Positions 1-9,408 of a stretch of DNA of 64,000 nt are shown here, one piece after another. The DNA is from Halomarina oriensis. GTDB taxonomy: Archaea; Halobacteriota; Halobacteria; Halobacteriales; Haloarculaceae. How positions within the stretch are numbered: the first letter of the stretch is position 1; every line of letters begins with the position of its first letter. A model generated the notes under the pieces. The model was not told the DNA's origin. It searched no databases and worked only from the letters and a program-made list of their open reading frames with translations. Location: contig NZ_WSZK01000005.1 in the NCBI RefSeq assembly GCF_009791395.1, positions 20,825 to 84,824 on the forward strand, read 5' to 3'. A program made the translations under genes and the position numbers.

Positions 1-139
1 CGTCGACGTGCTCGCCGTCCGGGTGTTCGACGATGCCGGTACGCCGGACGACCGCCGCGAACGGCGGTTTGCGGTCGTCGTAGCGGCGGCCTGTGGCGTG
101 GCCGTCGTCTCGCGTGACTCGTCGACGGGCTACCGAGCG

Positions 140-730
140 TCAGCGGTGTTCGACACGGCGAACGTTCCGCCCGCGTGGACGGCCGATGCGGGGGACGCCG
201 GGGATGCCGTCGAGGAGCCAGAGGAGGAACGCGCCGCCGAGGAGCGTCACCTCGAAGACGACGATGGCGAGCCCACGGGGGCTCTCGAGGACGCCGCCGA
301 ACTTCGTGAGGTAGAAACGGAAGTTCTCGACGAACGAGCCGTAGTCGGCACTGGGGCCGGTGACGACCGGCCACAGCAGGTTGTCGAAGTTGATGCCGTT
401 GCCGTAGACGACGCCGTACATCGCGTCGGCCGGCAGGTGGAGCAGGTAGCCGACGACGAACGCCGCGCCGACGACGGTCCGGTCGAGTCGCCACGCGACG
501 GCGAGGACGACGACGCTCAGCGGGACGGCGACGAAGACGGAGTGCGCGACAGAGGTCCCGCTCTGGAGGACGTCGAACTGCCAGGCGAGTGGTTTGTCGA
601 CGAGGTCGGGGAACTGGGTCCCGACGGCGACGGCGACGGCGGTCCACGCGTCGGGCGAACGGTGCCACCCGAGTCGGAGCGCGAGCGCGACGACCAGGTA
701 GCCGACCGCGAGATGCTCCCACGGCCACAT
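140..730 (-). CDS. YdjM/DUF457-like membrane-bound metal-dependent hydrolase
   Basis: The 196-residue protein has four to five hydrophobic segments. It carries the His/Asp pattern of the YdjM (LexA-regulated membrane hydrolase, DUF457) family: an N-terminal His in WEHLAVGYL, the acidic motif FPDLVDKP near residue 40, AHSVF near residue 63, and HLPADAMYG near residue 98. In that family these residues are thought to bind a metal at the membrane face; the substrate is unknown. The start at 730 gives the canonical short N-terminus. The gene stands alone on the minus strand, and 160 bases separate it from the start of the next gene's 3' end. Family assignment is fairly sure, biochemical role is not. 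Confidence 0.75.
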   Translation of the reverse strand: MWPWEHLAVGYLVVALALRLGWHRSPDAWTAVAVAVGTQFPDLVDKPLAWQFDVLQSGTSVAHSVFVAVPLSVVVLAVAWRLDRTVVGAAFVVGYLLHLPADAMYGVVYGNGINFDNLLWPVVTGPSADYGSFVENFRFYLTKFGGVLESPRGLAIVVFEVTLLGGAFLLWLLDGIPGVPRIGRPRGRNVRRVEHR

Positions 731-892
731 CTCAACGGCCCTCCGTCGGCGCCGGAGGGCTGTCGGTCGGAGCGACTGGCGCTCCGGTACCGGGTACGAG
801 GAACTCTCTCATTGCCGACTCTGTTCGCTAGCGACGGATATGAGCCCTTTCAGTCACGTGGTATCACACCCCGAGCGGGGTCGACGGGCCCC

Positions 893-2155
893 TCAAGCGC
901 CGTAATCGAGTGCGACGACCCGCCCGTCGCCGTATCTGACGAGCAGTTCCGGGGTCCCGTCGTCGTCGAGGTCCGCCGGGGTGACGTGTGTCTCGATGGG
1001 GACGCTTCGCTCGTAGGTCGCCAGCACGCGCCCGTCGTCGCCCGCGAGGACCGTGACCGTGCCGTCACGACTCGTCACGACGACCTCCTGGTCGCCGTCG
1101 CCGTCCACGTCGGCGGTCACCGGCGACCAGACGGGCGCGCCGTCGGCGCTCACCGTGGTTCGCCACTCGCCGTCGCCGTTCGTCACGTCGATGGCGAGCA
1201 CCTCGCCGTCCAGCGTTCCGGCGTAGAGTTCGGCCGTCCCGTCGCCGTCACCGTCGGCGACCCCGCGGTAGCGGAGAATGGCGTCCGGTTCGGCGCTCCA
1301 CTGGACCGCGCCGCTCGCGCCGTCGACTGCGGTGAGGGTCCGGCCGTCGCCCACGAGCAGTTCGCGGGCCGGGTCGTCGTCGGCCTGCGTCGACACGACG
1401 TACTGTGACGGCCCGGTTCGGGTCCACGCGACCGACCCGTCGGCCTCGAAGACGACCAGTCCGCTCCCGGAACCGACGACGACCTCCTGTTCACCGTCCC
1501 CGTCCACGTCGGCGACGACGGGGCGTTGCTGGACGATGGTGTCGTCGAGGCCCGCGTCGGCCAGCGACGCCCGCCAGACGACGCTGCCGTTCGCGGTGAC
1601 GACGCCGACGTCGCCGTGGATACTGCTGAAGACGACGTCGCGGCCCGGCGAGACGGGGAGGTCCGCGACCGTCGGCCGACCGTAGCCGAAGGAGGGGTCG
1701 CTCTCGTTCAGCGTGACGCGCCACCGCTCCTCACCCGTCTCGGCGTCGTAGGCGATGAGTGCGTTCTCGTAACTCGTCGAGACGACGAGGGACTCCCCGT
1801 CACCGTCGAGGTCCGCGACGACCGGTTCGCTGAGCGCGTGGGTGAAACAGCGGTCGGGCGGGACGGTGGTGCGCCACTGGACCGCGCCGTCCTCGGGGGC
1901 GAGTCGGGCGAGCGTACAGGAGGTGTTCGTCAGCGGCGTCCCCGGATCGGGCACCTCGGCGACGGGTGCGACGACGACGCGGCCGTCCTCGCTCGCGCCG
2001 ACGGCGTGGTGGTTGCGCTCGTTCTGGCGGGGCGTGTCGCTGGTCCACAGTTCGGTCAGTTCGCCGCCGCCCGCGGGCAGTCCGACCCCCAGTACGACGA
2101 CGCCGGCCAGCGCGGCGACGACCAGACCGACGGCCGCCACCGTTCGAGCGCGCAT
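893..2155 (-). CDS. secreted or membrane-anchored PQQ/FG-GAP-like beta-propeller protein
   Basis: The 420-residue protein begins with one hydrophobic segment, MRARTVAAVGLVVAALAG, which acts as a signal anchor. It is followed by seven or so repeats mixing PQQ-enzyme-type blades (AYDAETGEERWRV) with Ca-binding FG-GAP-type loops (DVDGDGDQEVVV, DLDGDGESLVV). Such propellers sit on the outer face of the membrane and act as binding scaffolds; no PQQ-dehydrogenase catalytic residues are evident. The reading frame stays open upstream to 2527. The ATG at 2155 was chosen because it is directly followed by the hydrophobic segment and the sequence upstream looks non-coding. The gene is divergent from the membrane protein at 2259. 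Confidence 0.8.
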   Translation of the reverse strand: MRARTVAAVGLVVAALAGVVVLGVGLPAGGGELTELWTSDTPRQNERNHHAVGASEDGRVVVAPVAEVPDPGTPLTNTSCTLARLAPEDGAVQWRTTVPPDRCFTHALSEPVVADLDGDGESLVVSTSYENALIAYDAETGEERWRVTLNESDPSFGYGRPTVADLPVSPGRDVVFSSIHGDVGVVTANGSVVWRASLADAGLDDTIVQQRPVVADVDGDGEQEVVVGSGSGLVVFEADGSVAWTRTGPSQYVVSTQADDDPARELLVGDGRTLTAVDGASGAVQWSAEPDAILRYRGVADGDGDGTAELYAGTLDGEVLAIDVTNGDGEWRTTVSADGAPVWSPVTADVDGDGDQEVVVTSRDGTVTVLAGDDGRVLATYERSVPIETHVTPADLDDDGTPELLVRYGDGRVVALDYGA

Positions 2156-2258
2156 ACCTGCTACTCGCCGACTGTGGGCCAAAAGGGTGTCTGTCGCCGC
2201 CTGGGCGTGTCTCGGGGACAATCGCGGCGCTTTTCGGCGTGCTCGTCCCAGTTCTCCT

Positions 2259-3707
2259 ATGCACTCGCGGTCGGGTCGTCGCGCGACGCTCGTCGTCGCG
2301 CTCGTCGTCCTCGCGCTCTCCCTCGCCTCCGGCGTCGTCGCCGCCCACGAGGTCGGGAACTCCCGGTTCGAGGCCCCGCTCCCGCTCGCGGCGCTGTTCG
2401 CCGGTGCGGGCGCGACCGTCGCGCTCACCGCCGCGTGGCTGGCCGTCACCGACCGAACCGACCCTCGCCGGCAGCGCGACCTCCCGACGCTCACGCTCCC
2501 CGCCCTACCGGTTCGGTTCCTCCACACCGCCGCGGGCGTCGGGTTCCTGCTGGGCGTCGCCGTCGCGCTCTGGAGCGGGCTGACGGGCCGGCAGGTCGCC
2601 GCCGAGAACGTGGCGACGCTGCTGACGTGGCTCGTCTGGTTCCACGGCCTCGCGCTCGTCTCGCTGCTCGTGGGGAGTCCCTGGCGCGTCCTCGCGCCGT
2701 GGCTGACGTTCTACCGGGCGCTCGAACGACTCGAAGGCGGCGCGCTCCCGACGCTCGACTACCCCGAGCGACTGGGGGCGTGGCCCGCGCTCGTCGGCTT
2801 CCTCCTGCTGTTCGGCGTCGTCGAGAACCTCACGCCGGGCATCACCCGGTCGCCGCGACTCACCGCCGTCGTCGTCGCGGCGTACGCCGGGGTGATGGTC
2901 GCCGGGACCGTCGCGTTCGGCCGGTCGTGGGTCGACCACGGCGACCCGCTGGGCGCGTTCTACGATTTGCTGGGCCGGGTCGCGCCCGTCGAGTGGGAGT
3001 GCGGGGATGACGACGGTGTGTACCGTGCGACCCTGCGCCCGCCGTGGCGAGCGTGCGTCCCGCCGGTCGCGGACCTCGCACTCGGTGCGCTCGCCGTCGC
3101 GGCCGTCTACACCGTCAGCTTCGACGGCTTCGTCGAGACCCGCGAGTTCCAGACCGTCCTCTTCACGACCCGCGAGGCGCTCGGGACGGGGCCGGCGACG
3201 ACGCTGCCGCTCTACCTCCTCGGGGTCGCGCTGTTCTGCGTCACGTTCGCGCTCGCCGTCGTGCTGGCCGACCGACTCGGTGGCGTCGGCGGTGACGACC
3301 CCTCGTCCGGCGAGACGGCCCTCCGAACCGACGGCGGGACGGACTGGCGTGGGGGGGTTCGACGGTTCGCCCCGACCGTCCTCCCCATCGCGGCGGCCTA
3401 CGAGGTAGCCCACACCTACCCCGCCGTCGTGACGCGGACGGCGACGCTCGTCGACCTGTCGCTCGCGCCGGTCGGCGTGACCCTCCCCGACCCGTTGGCG
3501 TGGCTCTCGGTGCCGGCGTTCTGGGGATCGCAGGTCGTCCTCGTCGTCCTCGGGCACGTCGTGGCCGTCGTCGCCGCCCACCTCGCGGCGGTCGCTCGTT
3601 ACGAGACGCCACGGGCCGCCCGCCGTGGACACCTCCCGCTGGTCGTCGTCATGGTCGGCTACACCGTTCTCTCGCTGTGGATCGTCTCGCGGCCCGTCGT
3701 CGCCTGA
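2259..3707 (+). CDS. polytopic membrane protein of unknown function
   Basis: This 482-residue protein opens with a signal-like helix ending in SGVVAAHE and then shows about ten more hydrophobic segments. Conserved-looking polar stretches include ENLTPGITRSP near residue 190 and VAHTYPAVV near residue 385. The frame stays open upstream to 1842. The ATG at 2259 was chosen because the signal-like helix starts immediately after it and the sequence before it lies inside the divergent promoter region. Intergenic distance to the divergent propeller gene is about 100 bases. I do not recognise a characterised family; it resembles multi-pass haloarchaeal proteins of unknown role. Confidence 0.75.
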   Translation: MHSRSGRRATLVVALVVLALSLASGVVAAHEVGNSRFEAPLPLAALFAGAGATVALTAAWLAVTDRTDPRRQRDLPTLTLPALPVRFLHTAAGVGFLLGVAVALWSGLTGRQVAAENVATLLTWLVWFHGLALVSLLVGSPWRVLAPWLTFYRALERLEGGALPTLDYPERLGAWPALVGFLLLFGVVENLTPGITRSPRLTAVVVAAYAGVMVAGTVAFGRSWVDHGDPLGAFYDLLGRVAPVEWECGDDDGVYRATLRPPWRACVPPVADLALGALAVAAVYTVSFDGFVETREFQTVLFTTREALGTGPATTLPLYLLGVALFCVTFALAVVLADRLGGVGGDDPSSGETALRTDGGTDWRGGVRRFAPTVLPIAAAYEVAHTYPAVVTRTATLVDLSLAPVGVTLPDPLAWLSVPAFWGSQVVLVVLGHVVAVVAAHLAAVARYETPRAARRGHLPLVVVMVGYTVLSLWIVSRPVVA

Positions 3708-3817
3708 TGCGGCCCTCGCGGACGGGCGTCCGAACCGGTTTGGACGGTTCGGAGAGTTCGGACGGCTCGGGACTGCCGCCACGGTGTCGGTTCCCGCCGA
3801 GGGCGGGGCCCGGCCGC

Positions 3818-4615
3818 TCACTCGACGGGTTGTTCGAGGAGGTGCTGGCCGGAGTCCGCACAGCGGACGACGAACACGTCCATCTGTGAGCAACACGACT
3901 CGACCACCTCGGAGCTCGTCTCGACGGCCTCTCCACCCGGACACGCCTCGGCGAACAGTCGGAGACCGTTCAGGAAGACGGTCCGCTGGGCGGTCGGGAG
4001 GTCGTCCCAGCCGTCGAGGCGGTCACGAAGGAGACCCGCCGCCGCGACGTCGGCGACGAGCGCGGCGTCGGAGGGCCACTGCGCGACGGGTCGGAACTCG
4101 TCGAGCAGCGCCGTCCCCTCTCCGCGTGACTGAAGGTTCTCGGCGTCGCAGTCGAGCGCGGTGGCGAGTCGCTCCTCGACGGTCGCCGGGTCGACGTCGG
4201 CCATCGCCGCCGTCCACTGCTCGGCGAACCCGTCGGTGAGTCGGAGGTCACGGCCGTCCGGCGTCTCCTCCAGCGCACCCACGTCGAGGAGCGTCCGTTC
4301 GAGTTCCTCGGGGTCCGAGAACCCCCGCTCGGGGTCGACGCTGACCGTCGCCAGCGGGTCCTTGCCGAACCAGCGCAACACGCGCCGCGGGAGGTAGCGC
4401 TTGGTGAGTTCGGGCGTCCCCGGCACGAGGTAGCCACGGAGCCAGACGAGGACGGCCGCCACCGCCGCGACGAGCAGGCCGAACGCCCGGTTGTGTCTCC
4501 CGGCCGCCACCGCCAGCACGGCGGCGATGGCGACGTTGACGACCGTACACGGGAGACAGCGGTTCTCACCGGTGTACGCGGGTTGGCGAAGCGCGTCGAG
4601 GGGACGTGAGTCCAT
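3818..4615 (-). CDS. haloarchaeal membrane-anchored protein with CxxC motif, function unknown
   Basis: The 265 residues start with a short cytoplasmic stretch containing CLPC at residues 20-23. Two hydrophobic helices follow at about residues 25-62, then a long acidic soluble domain. The soluble part has a second cysteine cluster near its end (ESCCSQMDVFVVRC). The cysteine pairs suggest metal or redox chemistry, but no known fold is recognisable. It is a stand-alone minus-strand gene with high G+C third positions throughout, so it is clearly coding. Confidence 0.7.
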   Translation of the reverse strand: MDSRPLDALRQPAYTGENRCLPCTVVNVAIAAVLAVAAGRHNRAFGLLVAAVAAVLVWLRGYLVPGTPELTKRYLPRRVLRWFGKDPLATVSVDPERGFSDPEELERTLLDVGALEETPDGRDLRLTDGFAEQWTAAMADVDPATVEERLATALDCDAENLQSRGEGTALLDEFRPVAQWPSDAALVADVAAAGLLRDRLDGWDDLPTAQRTVFLNGLRLFAEACPGGEAVETSSEVVESCCSQMDVFVVRCADSGQHLLEQPVE

Positions 4616-4696
4616 TGGACGAGGATACGGCGACGTGGGCGTATATGTTTCGACCGGCGAGGGGGAGTAGTAATCCGTCGATTGGTCGCGAGCGTG

Positions 4697-5116
4697 CTAC
4701 TGGAGGGTGATAGAGCCGAGCACCGCGTAGGCGTTCGACGTCTCCCAGACGACCGTCACGGTCGCCCCGGAGGACGCGCTGGTCGTCGTCGAGTCCCCGA
4801 CGTCGACGTGTCCGTCGGCCGCGCCCTCCCACGCACGGGGCTCGCCGTCGACGACGAGGTGCAGGGTCCCGACGTCGATGGACTGGCCCCCTCCGTGGGT
4901 GATTTCGAGCGTCTCACCGCCGTCGGTCGTCCGGTAGTCGAACTGTACCCGTGGTGGGTTCGTCGTGCTCTCGCTGGAGTCGCCGACGCCGAGGACGAAC
5001 GACCCGAGGACGGCGGTCCCCATCACCGCTCCGAGGAGGAACAACAGCCCGAGGAAGACGCCGAGGACGACCTGCACTGGCCGACCGAGCGACCGGAACC
5101 GGGTTCTGAGTCCCAT
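4697..5116 (-). CDS. type IV pilin-like / DUF1628-type exported protein
   Basis: The 139-residue protein has one long N-terminal hydrophobic helix (about residues 14-42) and then an extracellular beta-rich domain of about 95 residues, including RVQFDYRTTDGGETLEITH. This layout matches haloarchaeal pilin-like proteins with an N-terminal pilin domain. The positive N-terminus (RTRFRSLGR) is consistent with N-in topology. A class III signal-peptidase site is not obvious, so it may stay membrane-anchored instead of being assembled into a pilus. It has no neighbouring pilus genes in the window. Confidence 0.6.
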   Translation of the reverse strand: MGLRTRFRSLGRPVQVVLGVFLGLLFLLGAVMGTAVLGSFVLGVGDSSESTTNPPRVQFDYRTTDGGETLEITHGGGQSIDVGTLHLVVDGEPRAWEGAADGHVDVGDSTTTSASSGATVTVVWETSNAYAVLGSITLQ

Positions 5117-5168
5117 GCTCTCGGGTTAGCGAAACAGACGATAAATCCTCTGTTCGAGACTGTACTCG

Positions 5169-5174
5169 AAAAAA
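5169..5174 (-). terminator. T6 terminator of the halocyanin gene
   Basis: Six T residues on the minus strand start four bases after the halocyanin stop codon. Archaeal transcription ends at short T-runs, so this is the likely stop. Confidence 0.6.
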
Positions 5175-5177
5175 GAA

Positions 5178-5828
5178 TTACCCCGGCGGCTGTACGTCGA
5201 TGTCCGCGATGCCGAGCAGTCTGGTGAGATGCTCGCCCGCGATGGTCGTCCGGACGTTCGACCCCTCGACGGTCCCCGGTCCCGGTCGCGCCTCCTCGAC
5301 GACGACGAGGCCGACCATGCCGTTCATCTCGTGGGGTTGGCAGAGGTAGTTGTAGACGCCGGGCACCTCGAAGGTGTGCTCGAAGCTATCGCCGGGTTCG
5401 AGCACGTCGGAGTCGAACGACGCTGCCGCCTCCGGGATGCGTCGGGTCCGGTAGACGTCGGGGTGGTACGCGGCGATGGCGTGGGTTCCGCCCTCGACGC
5501 TCCACGTGACGGTCGCTCCCCGTTCGACCCAGAGGATGGCCGGGGTGAACACGTACGGTGCGGGCCCGTCGTAGTCCGGGATGTCGATGGCCCGCACCGT
5601 CGGGTCCGAACGCAGGTCGTCCGGCCCACCACGCTGGTCGACGCGGTAGCGTCGTTCGTCCGGCGTCGCCGTCGGTTCGGCCGTCGTCGTCGCGGCCGTG
5701 GTCGCTCGCTCGCTGGTCCGGTCGTTCGATTCGTCCTCGTTCGCCGCCCCGGCAGAACAACCCGCGAGCGCACCGAGCGCTGTGAGTCCCCCCAGGCGGA
5801 GTACACTCCGCCGTGACTGCCACGTCAT
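5178..5828 (-). CDS. halocyanin-like type 1 copper lipoprotein
   Basis: This is a small blue copper electron carrier tethered outside the membrane. The ATG at 5828 gives a 216-residue protein starting with a Tat motif (SRRSVLRLGG) and a lipobox ending LAGC at Cys24, so the mature protein is expected to be lipid-anchored. The cupredoxin ligands are visible: a His in GGTHAIAAYHPD, then Cys163, His166 and Met171 within YLCQPHEMNGM. The frame is open to 5882, but the extra N-terminus would push the Tat motif inward, so the later ATG is preferred. A polar Ser/Thr/Glu linker follows the lipobox. The redox partner is not evident from neighbours. Confidence 0.9.
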   Translation of the reverse strand: MTWQSRRSVLRLGGLTALGALAGCSAGAANEDESNDRTSERATTAATTTAEPTATPDERRYRVDQRGGPDDLRSDPTVRAIDIPDYDGPAPYVFTPAILWVERGATVTWSVEGGTHAIAAYHPDVYRTRRIPEAAASFDSDVLEPGDSFEHTFEVPGVYNYLCQPHEMNGMVGLVVVEEARPGPGTVEGSNVRTTIAGEHLTRLLGIADIDVQPPG

Positions 5829-5931
5829 GGATGGAATCAGACACGTAGGGGGACAACACTTTCTCGAAAGTGTGGTGGTCACACACGACCGTCGGTGCTG
5901 AACGCCGGCCGTCGCGTCCGTCGAACGTCGA

Positions 5932-6903
5932 CTACCGCCGGTTCGGGTCGTGCGTCTCGACGGTCCCCGAGAGGTCGACCTGTGGGTACGGGATGTCGAT
6001 ACCCTCCTCGTCGAAGCGCTCCTTGACGGCTTTGACGAACTCGCTGCGCACGCGCAGGAACTTCCCGCGGTTCGGGTTCTCGATCCAGAACCGGGCGACG
6101 AGACCGACGTAGGAGTCCGCCAGCGGGTTCTCCGAGAGCGTCACGATGGGGTCGGGCAGGTCGAGGACGTCGGGGTGGCGTTCGGCCTCCGCTAAGATGA
6201 TGTCCGTCGCCCGGTCGATGTCGTCCTCGTAGCCGATGCCGAACTCGAAGCTCACGCGGAGTTTGTCGCGGGCGGTCGGGTTCATCACGACGTCGTTGGT
6301 GAGCTTGCTGTTCGGAATCGTCAACAGCTGATTGTCGAACGTCTGGACGCGTGTGACCCGGAACGTGATGTCGGTGACGACGCCCGCGTTGGGCAGGCCG
6401 CCCGTCTCGGGCCACTCGATCCAGTCGCCGATGCGAAACGGGCGGTCGGCGTAGATGAACACGCCCGCGACGAAGTTCGAGAGCAGGTCACGAAGCGCGA
6501 ACCCGACGGCGAGCGTCGCGGCCGCCCCGATGGTCGTCAGCGACGAGAGCAGCCCGCCGTAGCCCGCGAGGCTGAACGCGAGGGAGACGGCGACGACCAG
6601 CGAGACGCCCCGAGTCAGTCGCACCAGCGGCTTGCGGGCGTTCCGCTTCAGCCCTCGAGCAGCGAGCGCACGGTCTGCCAGCGGGACGACGACGACACGA
6701 ATCAGCCCGTAGAAGACGACGAACAGGACGACGAACGTGAAGACGGCTCCGAGCGGTTCGGCGTACCCCCGTGGCACACCCCACTCTCGAAGCGCTCGTC
6801 CGACCGGGCCGACCTCGTCGGGCTGGAAGTCCGGGACCTCCGGCGTCTCGGTACCCGACCCGTCTCCCGTCTCGGTGCCCTGCTGGGCCAGCCAGCTACT
6901 CAT
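5932..6903 (-). CDS. MscS-family small-conductance mechanosensitive channel
   Basis: The 323-residue protein has an acidic soluble N-terminus, three to four transmembrane helices between about residues 47 and 165, and the MscS pore helix and beta domain. Diagnostic features are the Gly/Ala-rich TM3 around AAATLAVGFALRDLLSNF and the following beta-domain motif PFRIGDWIEW. It would release osmolytes on hypo-osmotic shock. The length is typical of MscS. It is transcribed alone, about 90 bases after the small membrane gene at 6995-7294. Confidence 0.92.
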   Translation of the reverse strand: MSSWLAQQGTETGDGSGTETPEVPDFQPDEVGPVGRALREWGVPRGYAEPLGAVFTFVVLFVVFYGLIRVVVVPLADRALAARGLKRNARKPLVRLTRGVSLVVAVSLAFSLAGYGGLLSSLTTIGAAATLAVGFALRDLLSNFVAGVFIYADRPFRIGDWIEWPETGGLPNAGVVTDITFRVTRVQTFDNQLLTIPNSKLTNDVVMNPTARDKLRVSFEFGIGYEDDIDRATDIILAEAERHPDVLDLPDPIVTLSENPLADSYVGLVARFWIENPNRGKFLRVRSEFVKAVKERFDEEGIDIPYPQVDLSGTVETHDPNRR

Positions 6904-6968
6904 CTCCCCCGATCCGACGCACGGCTGGCTCTTCGTCGTTGGGGTCGCTTCCTCGGGCGGTTTCAGTC

Positions 6969-6973
6969 AAAAA
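6969..6973 (-). terminator. T5 terminator of the 6995-7294 gene
   Basis: A run of five T residues on the minus strand lies 22 bases after the stop codon of the small membrane protein gene. Confidence 0.45.
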
Positions 6974-6994
6974 GACGACGGTTCGGCCAGTCGC

Positions 6995-7294
6995 TCACTC
7001 CTCGTCGCGGCTCTCGACGTAGCTCGCCAGGCCGAGCAGCGTCGGTGCCCAGAGTCCCATGAAGATGCCCTGATCTCGCTTCCCGCGCACGTAGAACGTG
7101 AACAGCGAGAGGAACACCGACGCGATGGCGGCGATAGCGATGGGGTCGCCCGCCGCGACGAGCTGGGTGATGCTCGCGTTCTTCGCCCGGTCGGTCATCG
7201 AATCGTTTCGTCCGGGCTCTCGGCGCGTCCCCGACTCCGACTCGGACGGTCGGCTCCCGGGCGTCTCGTCGCTCTGCGTTGCTGTGTCAGCCAT
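6995..7294 (-). CDS. small membrane protein, function unknown
   Basis: The 99 residues have a disordered polar N-terminus of about 32 residues, then two hydrophobic segments (around IAIAAIASVFLSLFTFYV and GLWAPTLLGLASYV) joined by a short basic loop, RGKRDQ. An internal ATG at 7198 would give a 67-residue version without the polar extension, and may be the true start. No family is recognised. Confidence 0.6.
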   Translation of the reverse strand: MADTATQSDETPGSRPSESESGTRREPGRNDSMTDRAKNASITQLVAAGDPIAIAAIASVFLSLFTFYVRGKRDQGIFMGLWAPTLLGLASYVESRDEE

Positions 7295-7420
7295 CGCTCG
7301 GTGTTCGCGCGCGAGAGGTTTCGACCCGTGGCCTGCCCGTGCGTGGTTGCGCCCATCGACGACCCGTCACCGCCGGGAATCGACGCCCTCTTTCGGGAGA
7401 CCCACCGAGTCGACGAGGGA

Positions 7421-8725
7421 ATGCTACTACAGGGAACCGTCGTCGCCGACGCGACGACCGTCGTCGAGGACGGCGCGGTCGTCGTCGAGGGCGACCGTAT
7501 CGCGGCCGTGGGCGACCGCGAGGAACTCAACGACCGCTACCCGGACCACGAACGGCGCTCGTTCGACGTGCTCGCCCCCGGCCTCGTGGGTGCGCACGTC
7601 CACTCCGTCCAGTCGCTCGGGCGGGGCATCGCCGACGACACCGCGCTACTGGACTGGCTGTTCGACCACGTCCTGCCGATGGAGGCCTCCCTCGACGCCG
7701 AAGGGATGCGCGTCGCCGCCGAACTCGGCTACCTCGAATGTCTCGAGTCGGGCGTCACCACGGTGGTCGACCACCTCTCGGTCAACCACGCCGACGAGGC
7801 GTTCGAGGCCGCCGGCGAACTCGGCATCCGCGGGCGAATCGGGAAGGTGCTGATGGACACGAACTCCCCCGAGGGACTGGAGGAGGACACCGACGCCGCC
7901 CTCAACGAGTCCGAGCGACTCATCGAACGCTACCACGACACCCACGACGGCCGTATCCAGTACTCGCTCACCCCGCGGTTCGCCGTCTCGTGTACCGAGG
8001 CGTGTCTCCGTGGGGTCCGAGAACTGGCCGACGCCCACGAGGGGGTCCGCATCCACACCCACGCCTCGGAGAACCGCGACGAGATAGCGACGGTCGAAGC
8101 CGAGACGGGGATGCGCAACGTCCACTGGCTCGACGAGGTCGGAATCACCGGCGAGGACGTCGTGCTCGCTCACTGCGTCCACACCAGCGAGTCCGAACGC
8201 GAGGTACTCGCCGAGACGGGTACGCACGTCACCTACTGCCCCTCCTCGAACATGAAACTCGCCTCGGGCGTCGCGCCCGTCGTCGACTACCACCGCCGGG
8301 GCATCAACGTCGCCCTCGGCAACGACGGCCCGCCGTGTAACAACACGCTCGACGCGTTCACCGAGATGCGCCAGGCCAGCCTCCTCCAGAAGGTCGAGGA
8401 ACTCGACCCGCTGGCGACGCCCGCGGGGACGGTGTTCGAGATGGCGACCCACAACGGCGCGAGAGCCGCCGGATTCGACGACGTCGGCTGTCTGCGCGAG
8501 GGCTGGACGGCCGACGTCGTCGGTCTCACCACGGACCTGACGCGGGCGACACCGCTCCACGACGTCCTCTCACACCTCGTCTTCGCCGCCCACGGCGACG
8601 ACGTCCGCTTCACGATGGTCGACGGCGAGGTGCTCTACGACGAGGGGGAACTCGCCACCGGTGACGCGGCGGCCATCCGCGAGAAGGCCCGAGAGGTCGC
8701 CAGCGGCCTGCCGACGGCCGACTGA
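7421..8725 (+). CDS. amidohydrolase of the SAH/MTA deaminase (TRZ/ATZ) family
   Basis: The 434-residue protein is a metal-dependent deaminase of the amidohydrolase superfamily. It acts on adenosine-type or other amino-heterocycles in nucleoside and methylthio salvage. Motifs in order: AHVHSVQSLGRG near residue 57 (metal-binding HxH), HTHASENRDE near residue 215, LAHCVHTSESE near residue 248, and GNDGPPCNNTLD near residue 305 (the Asp that activates water). The last motif has NDGPPCNN where SAH/MTA deaminases usually have TDGAASNN, so the exact substrate is open. The frame continues upstream without a clear start; the ATG at 7421 precedes the typical N-terminal beta strand (LLQGTVVAD). Confidence 0.82.
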   Translation: MLLQGTVVADATTVVEDGAVVVEGDRIAAVGDREELNDRYPDHERRSFDVLAPGLVGAHVHSVQSLGRGIADDTALLDWLFDHVLPMEASLDAEGMRVAAELGYLECLESGVTTVVDHLSVNHADEAFEAAGELGIRGRIGKVLMDTNSPEGLEEDTDAALNESERLIERYHDTHDGRIQYSLTPRFAVSCTEACLRGVRELADAHEGVRIHTHASENRDEIATVEAETGMRNVHWLDEVGITGEDVVLAHCVHTSESEREVLAETGTHVTYCPSSNMKLASGVAPVVDYHRRGINVALGNDGPPCNNTLDAFTEMRQASLLQKVEELDPLATPAGTVFEMATHNGARAAGFDDVGCLREGWTADVVGLTTDLTRATPLHDVLSHLVFAAHGDDVRFTMVDGEVLYDEGELATGDAAAIREKAREVASGLPTAD

Positions 8726-8811
8726 GCGCGAAGGGTCCGTCGTCGTCCGACGTTTCCTCCACGTCTCTCGGGACCGAAACCCCCATCATACCACCGCCCC
8801 ACCGCCCACAC

Positions 8812-9387
8812 ATGGAGCAGTGGCGACGTGACTTGGTCGGCGGACTGGCGCTCGTGGTTCCCGTCGCGCTCGTCGTCGCCATCTGCGTCTTCCTCTACCA
8901 GCAGGTGGCCTCGCTCGGGGTTCCCCCCGGCTACCCCGCCCCGGTTCGGGTCGCCATCGTCCTCGCCGTCTTCGTCGTCGTCGTCGTCGCCGTCGGCCGC
9001 GTGATGGGGACCGCACTCGGCCCGTTCGTCGACAGCGCGGCCGACGCCACCGCGAACCGGCTTCCGGTCCTCAGAGTCGTCTACAACGCCGCGAAGTTCA
9101 CCACCCGGCGACTCCTCGCGGGCGACGAGCGGACCCGGACGCCCGTCAAGGTCGAGTCCTGGCCCGGGCAGTGGATGACCGGCTTCCGCACGGGGGTCCG
9201 TGCGCCCGACGGCGACGTGATGGTCTTCTTACCGGGAGCGCCCGACCCCACCTCGGGTCTGCTCGTCGCCGCCGACCCCGACCGAATCGAGGAGTCCGAC
9301 GAGACGGTCTCGCAGGCGCTCGTCCGCGTCGTCTCGTGTGGCTTCTCGAACGGCGACGACGTGGACGACCGGGCCTCCGAGAACTGA
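8812..9387 (+). CDS. DUF502 family membrane protein
   Basis: The 191 residues contain two N-terminal transmembrane helices (about 9-31 and 44-66) followed by a soluble domain with the DUF502 pattern: a VVYNAAKF segment after the second helix, then WMTGFRTG and DVMVFLPGAPDPTSG. The family is widespread and its function unknown. A CGAAAC-rich stretch and an AT-containing segment 20-40 bases upstream form a normal haloarchaeal promoter. Confidence 0.88.
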   Translation: MEQWRRDLVGGLALVVPVALVVAICVFLYQQVASLGVPPGYPAPVRVAIVLAVFVVVVVAVGRVMGTALGPFVDSAADATANRLPVLRVVYNAAKFTTRRLLAGDERTRTPVKVESWPGQWMTGFRTGVRAPDGDVMVFLPGAPDPTSGLLVAADPDRIEESDETVSQALVRVVSCGFSNGDDVDDRASEN

Positions 9388-9408
9388 CTCGTGTCGTCCG
9401 CGGCAGCC

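Noticed and set aside
1..139. Coding-like minus-strand frame continuing after the stop of the 140-730 gene
   Set aside because: Third positions look coding, but there is no ATG, GTG or TTG in the frame, and the stop at 140 is clear. Not enough to call a gene.
8..1408. Long open frame on the plus strand (466 residues)
   Set aside because: It is the complement shadow of the genes at 140 and 893; its residues (EEERAAEERHLEDDDGE) are composition artefacts.
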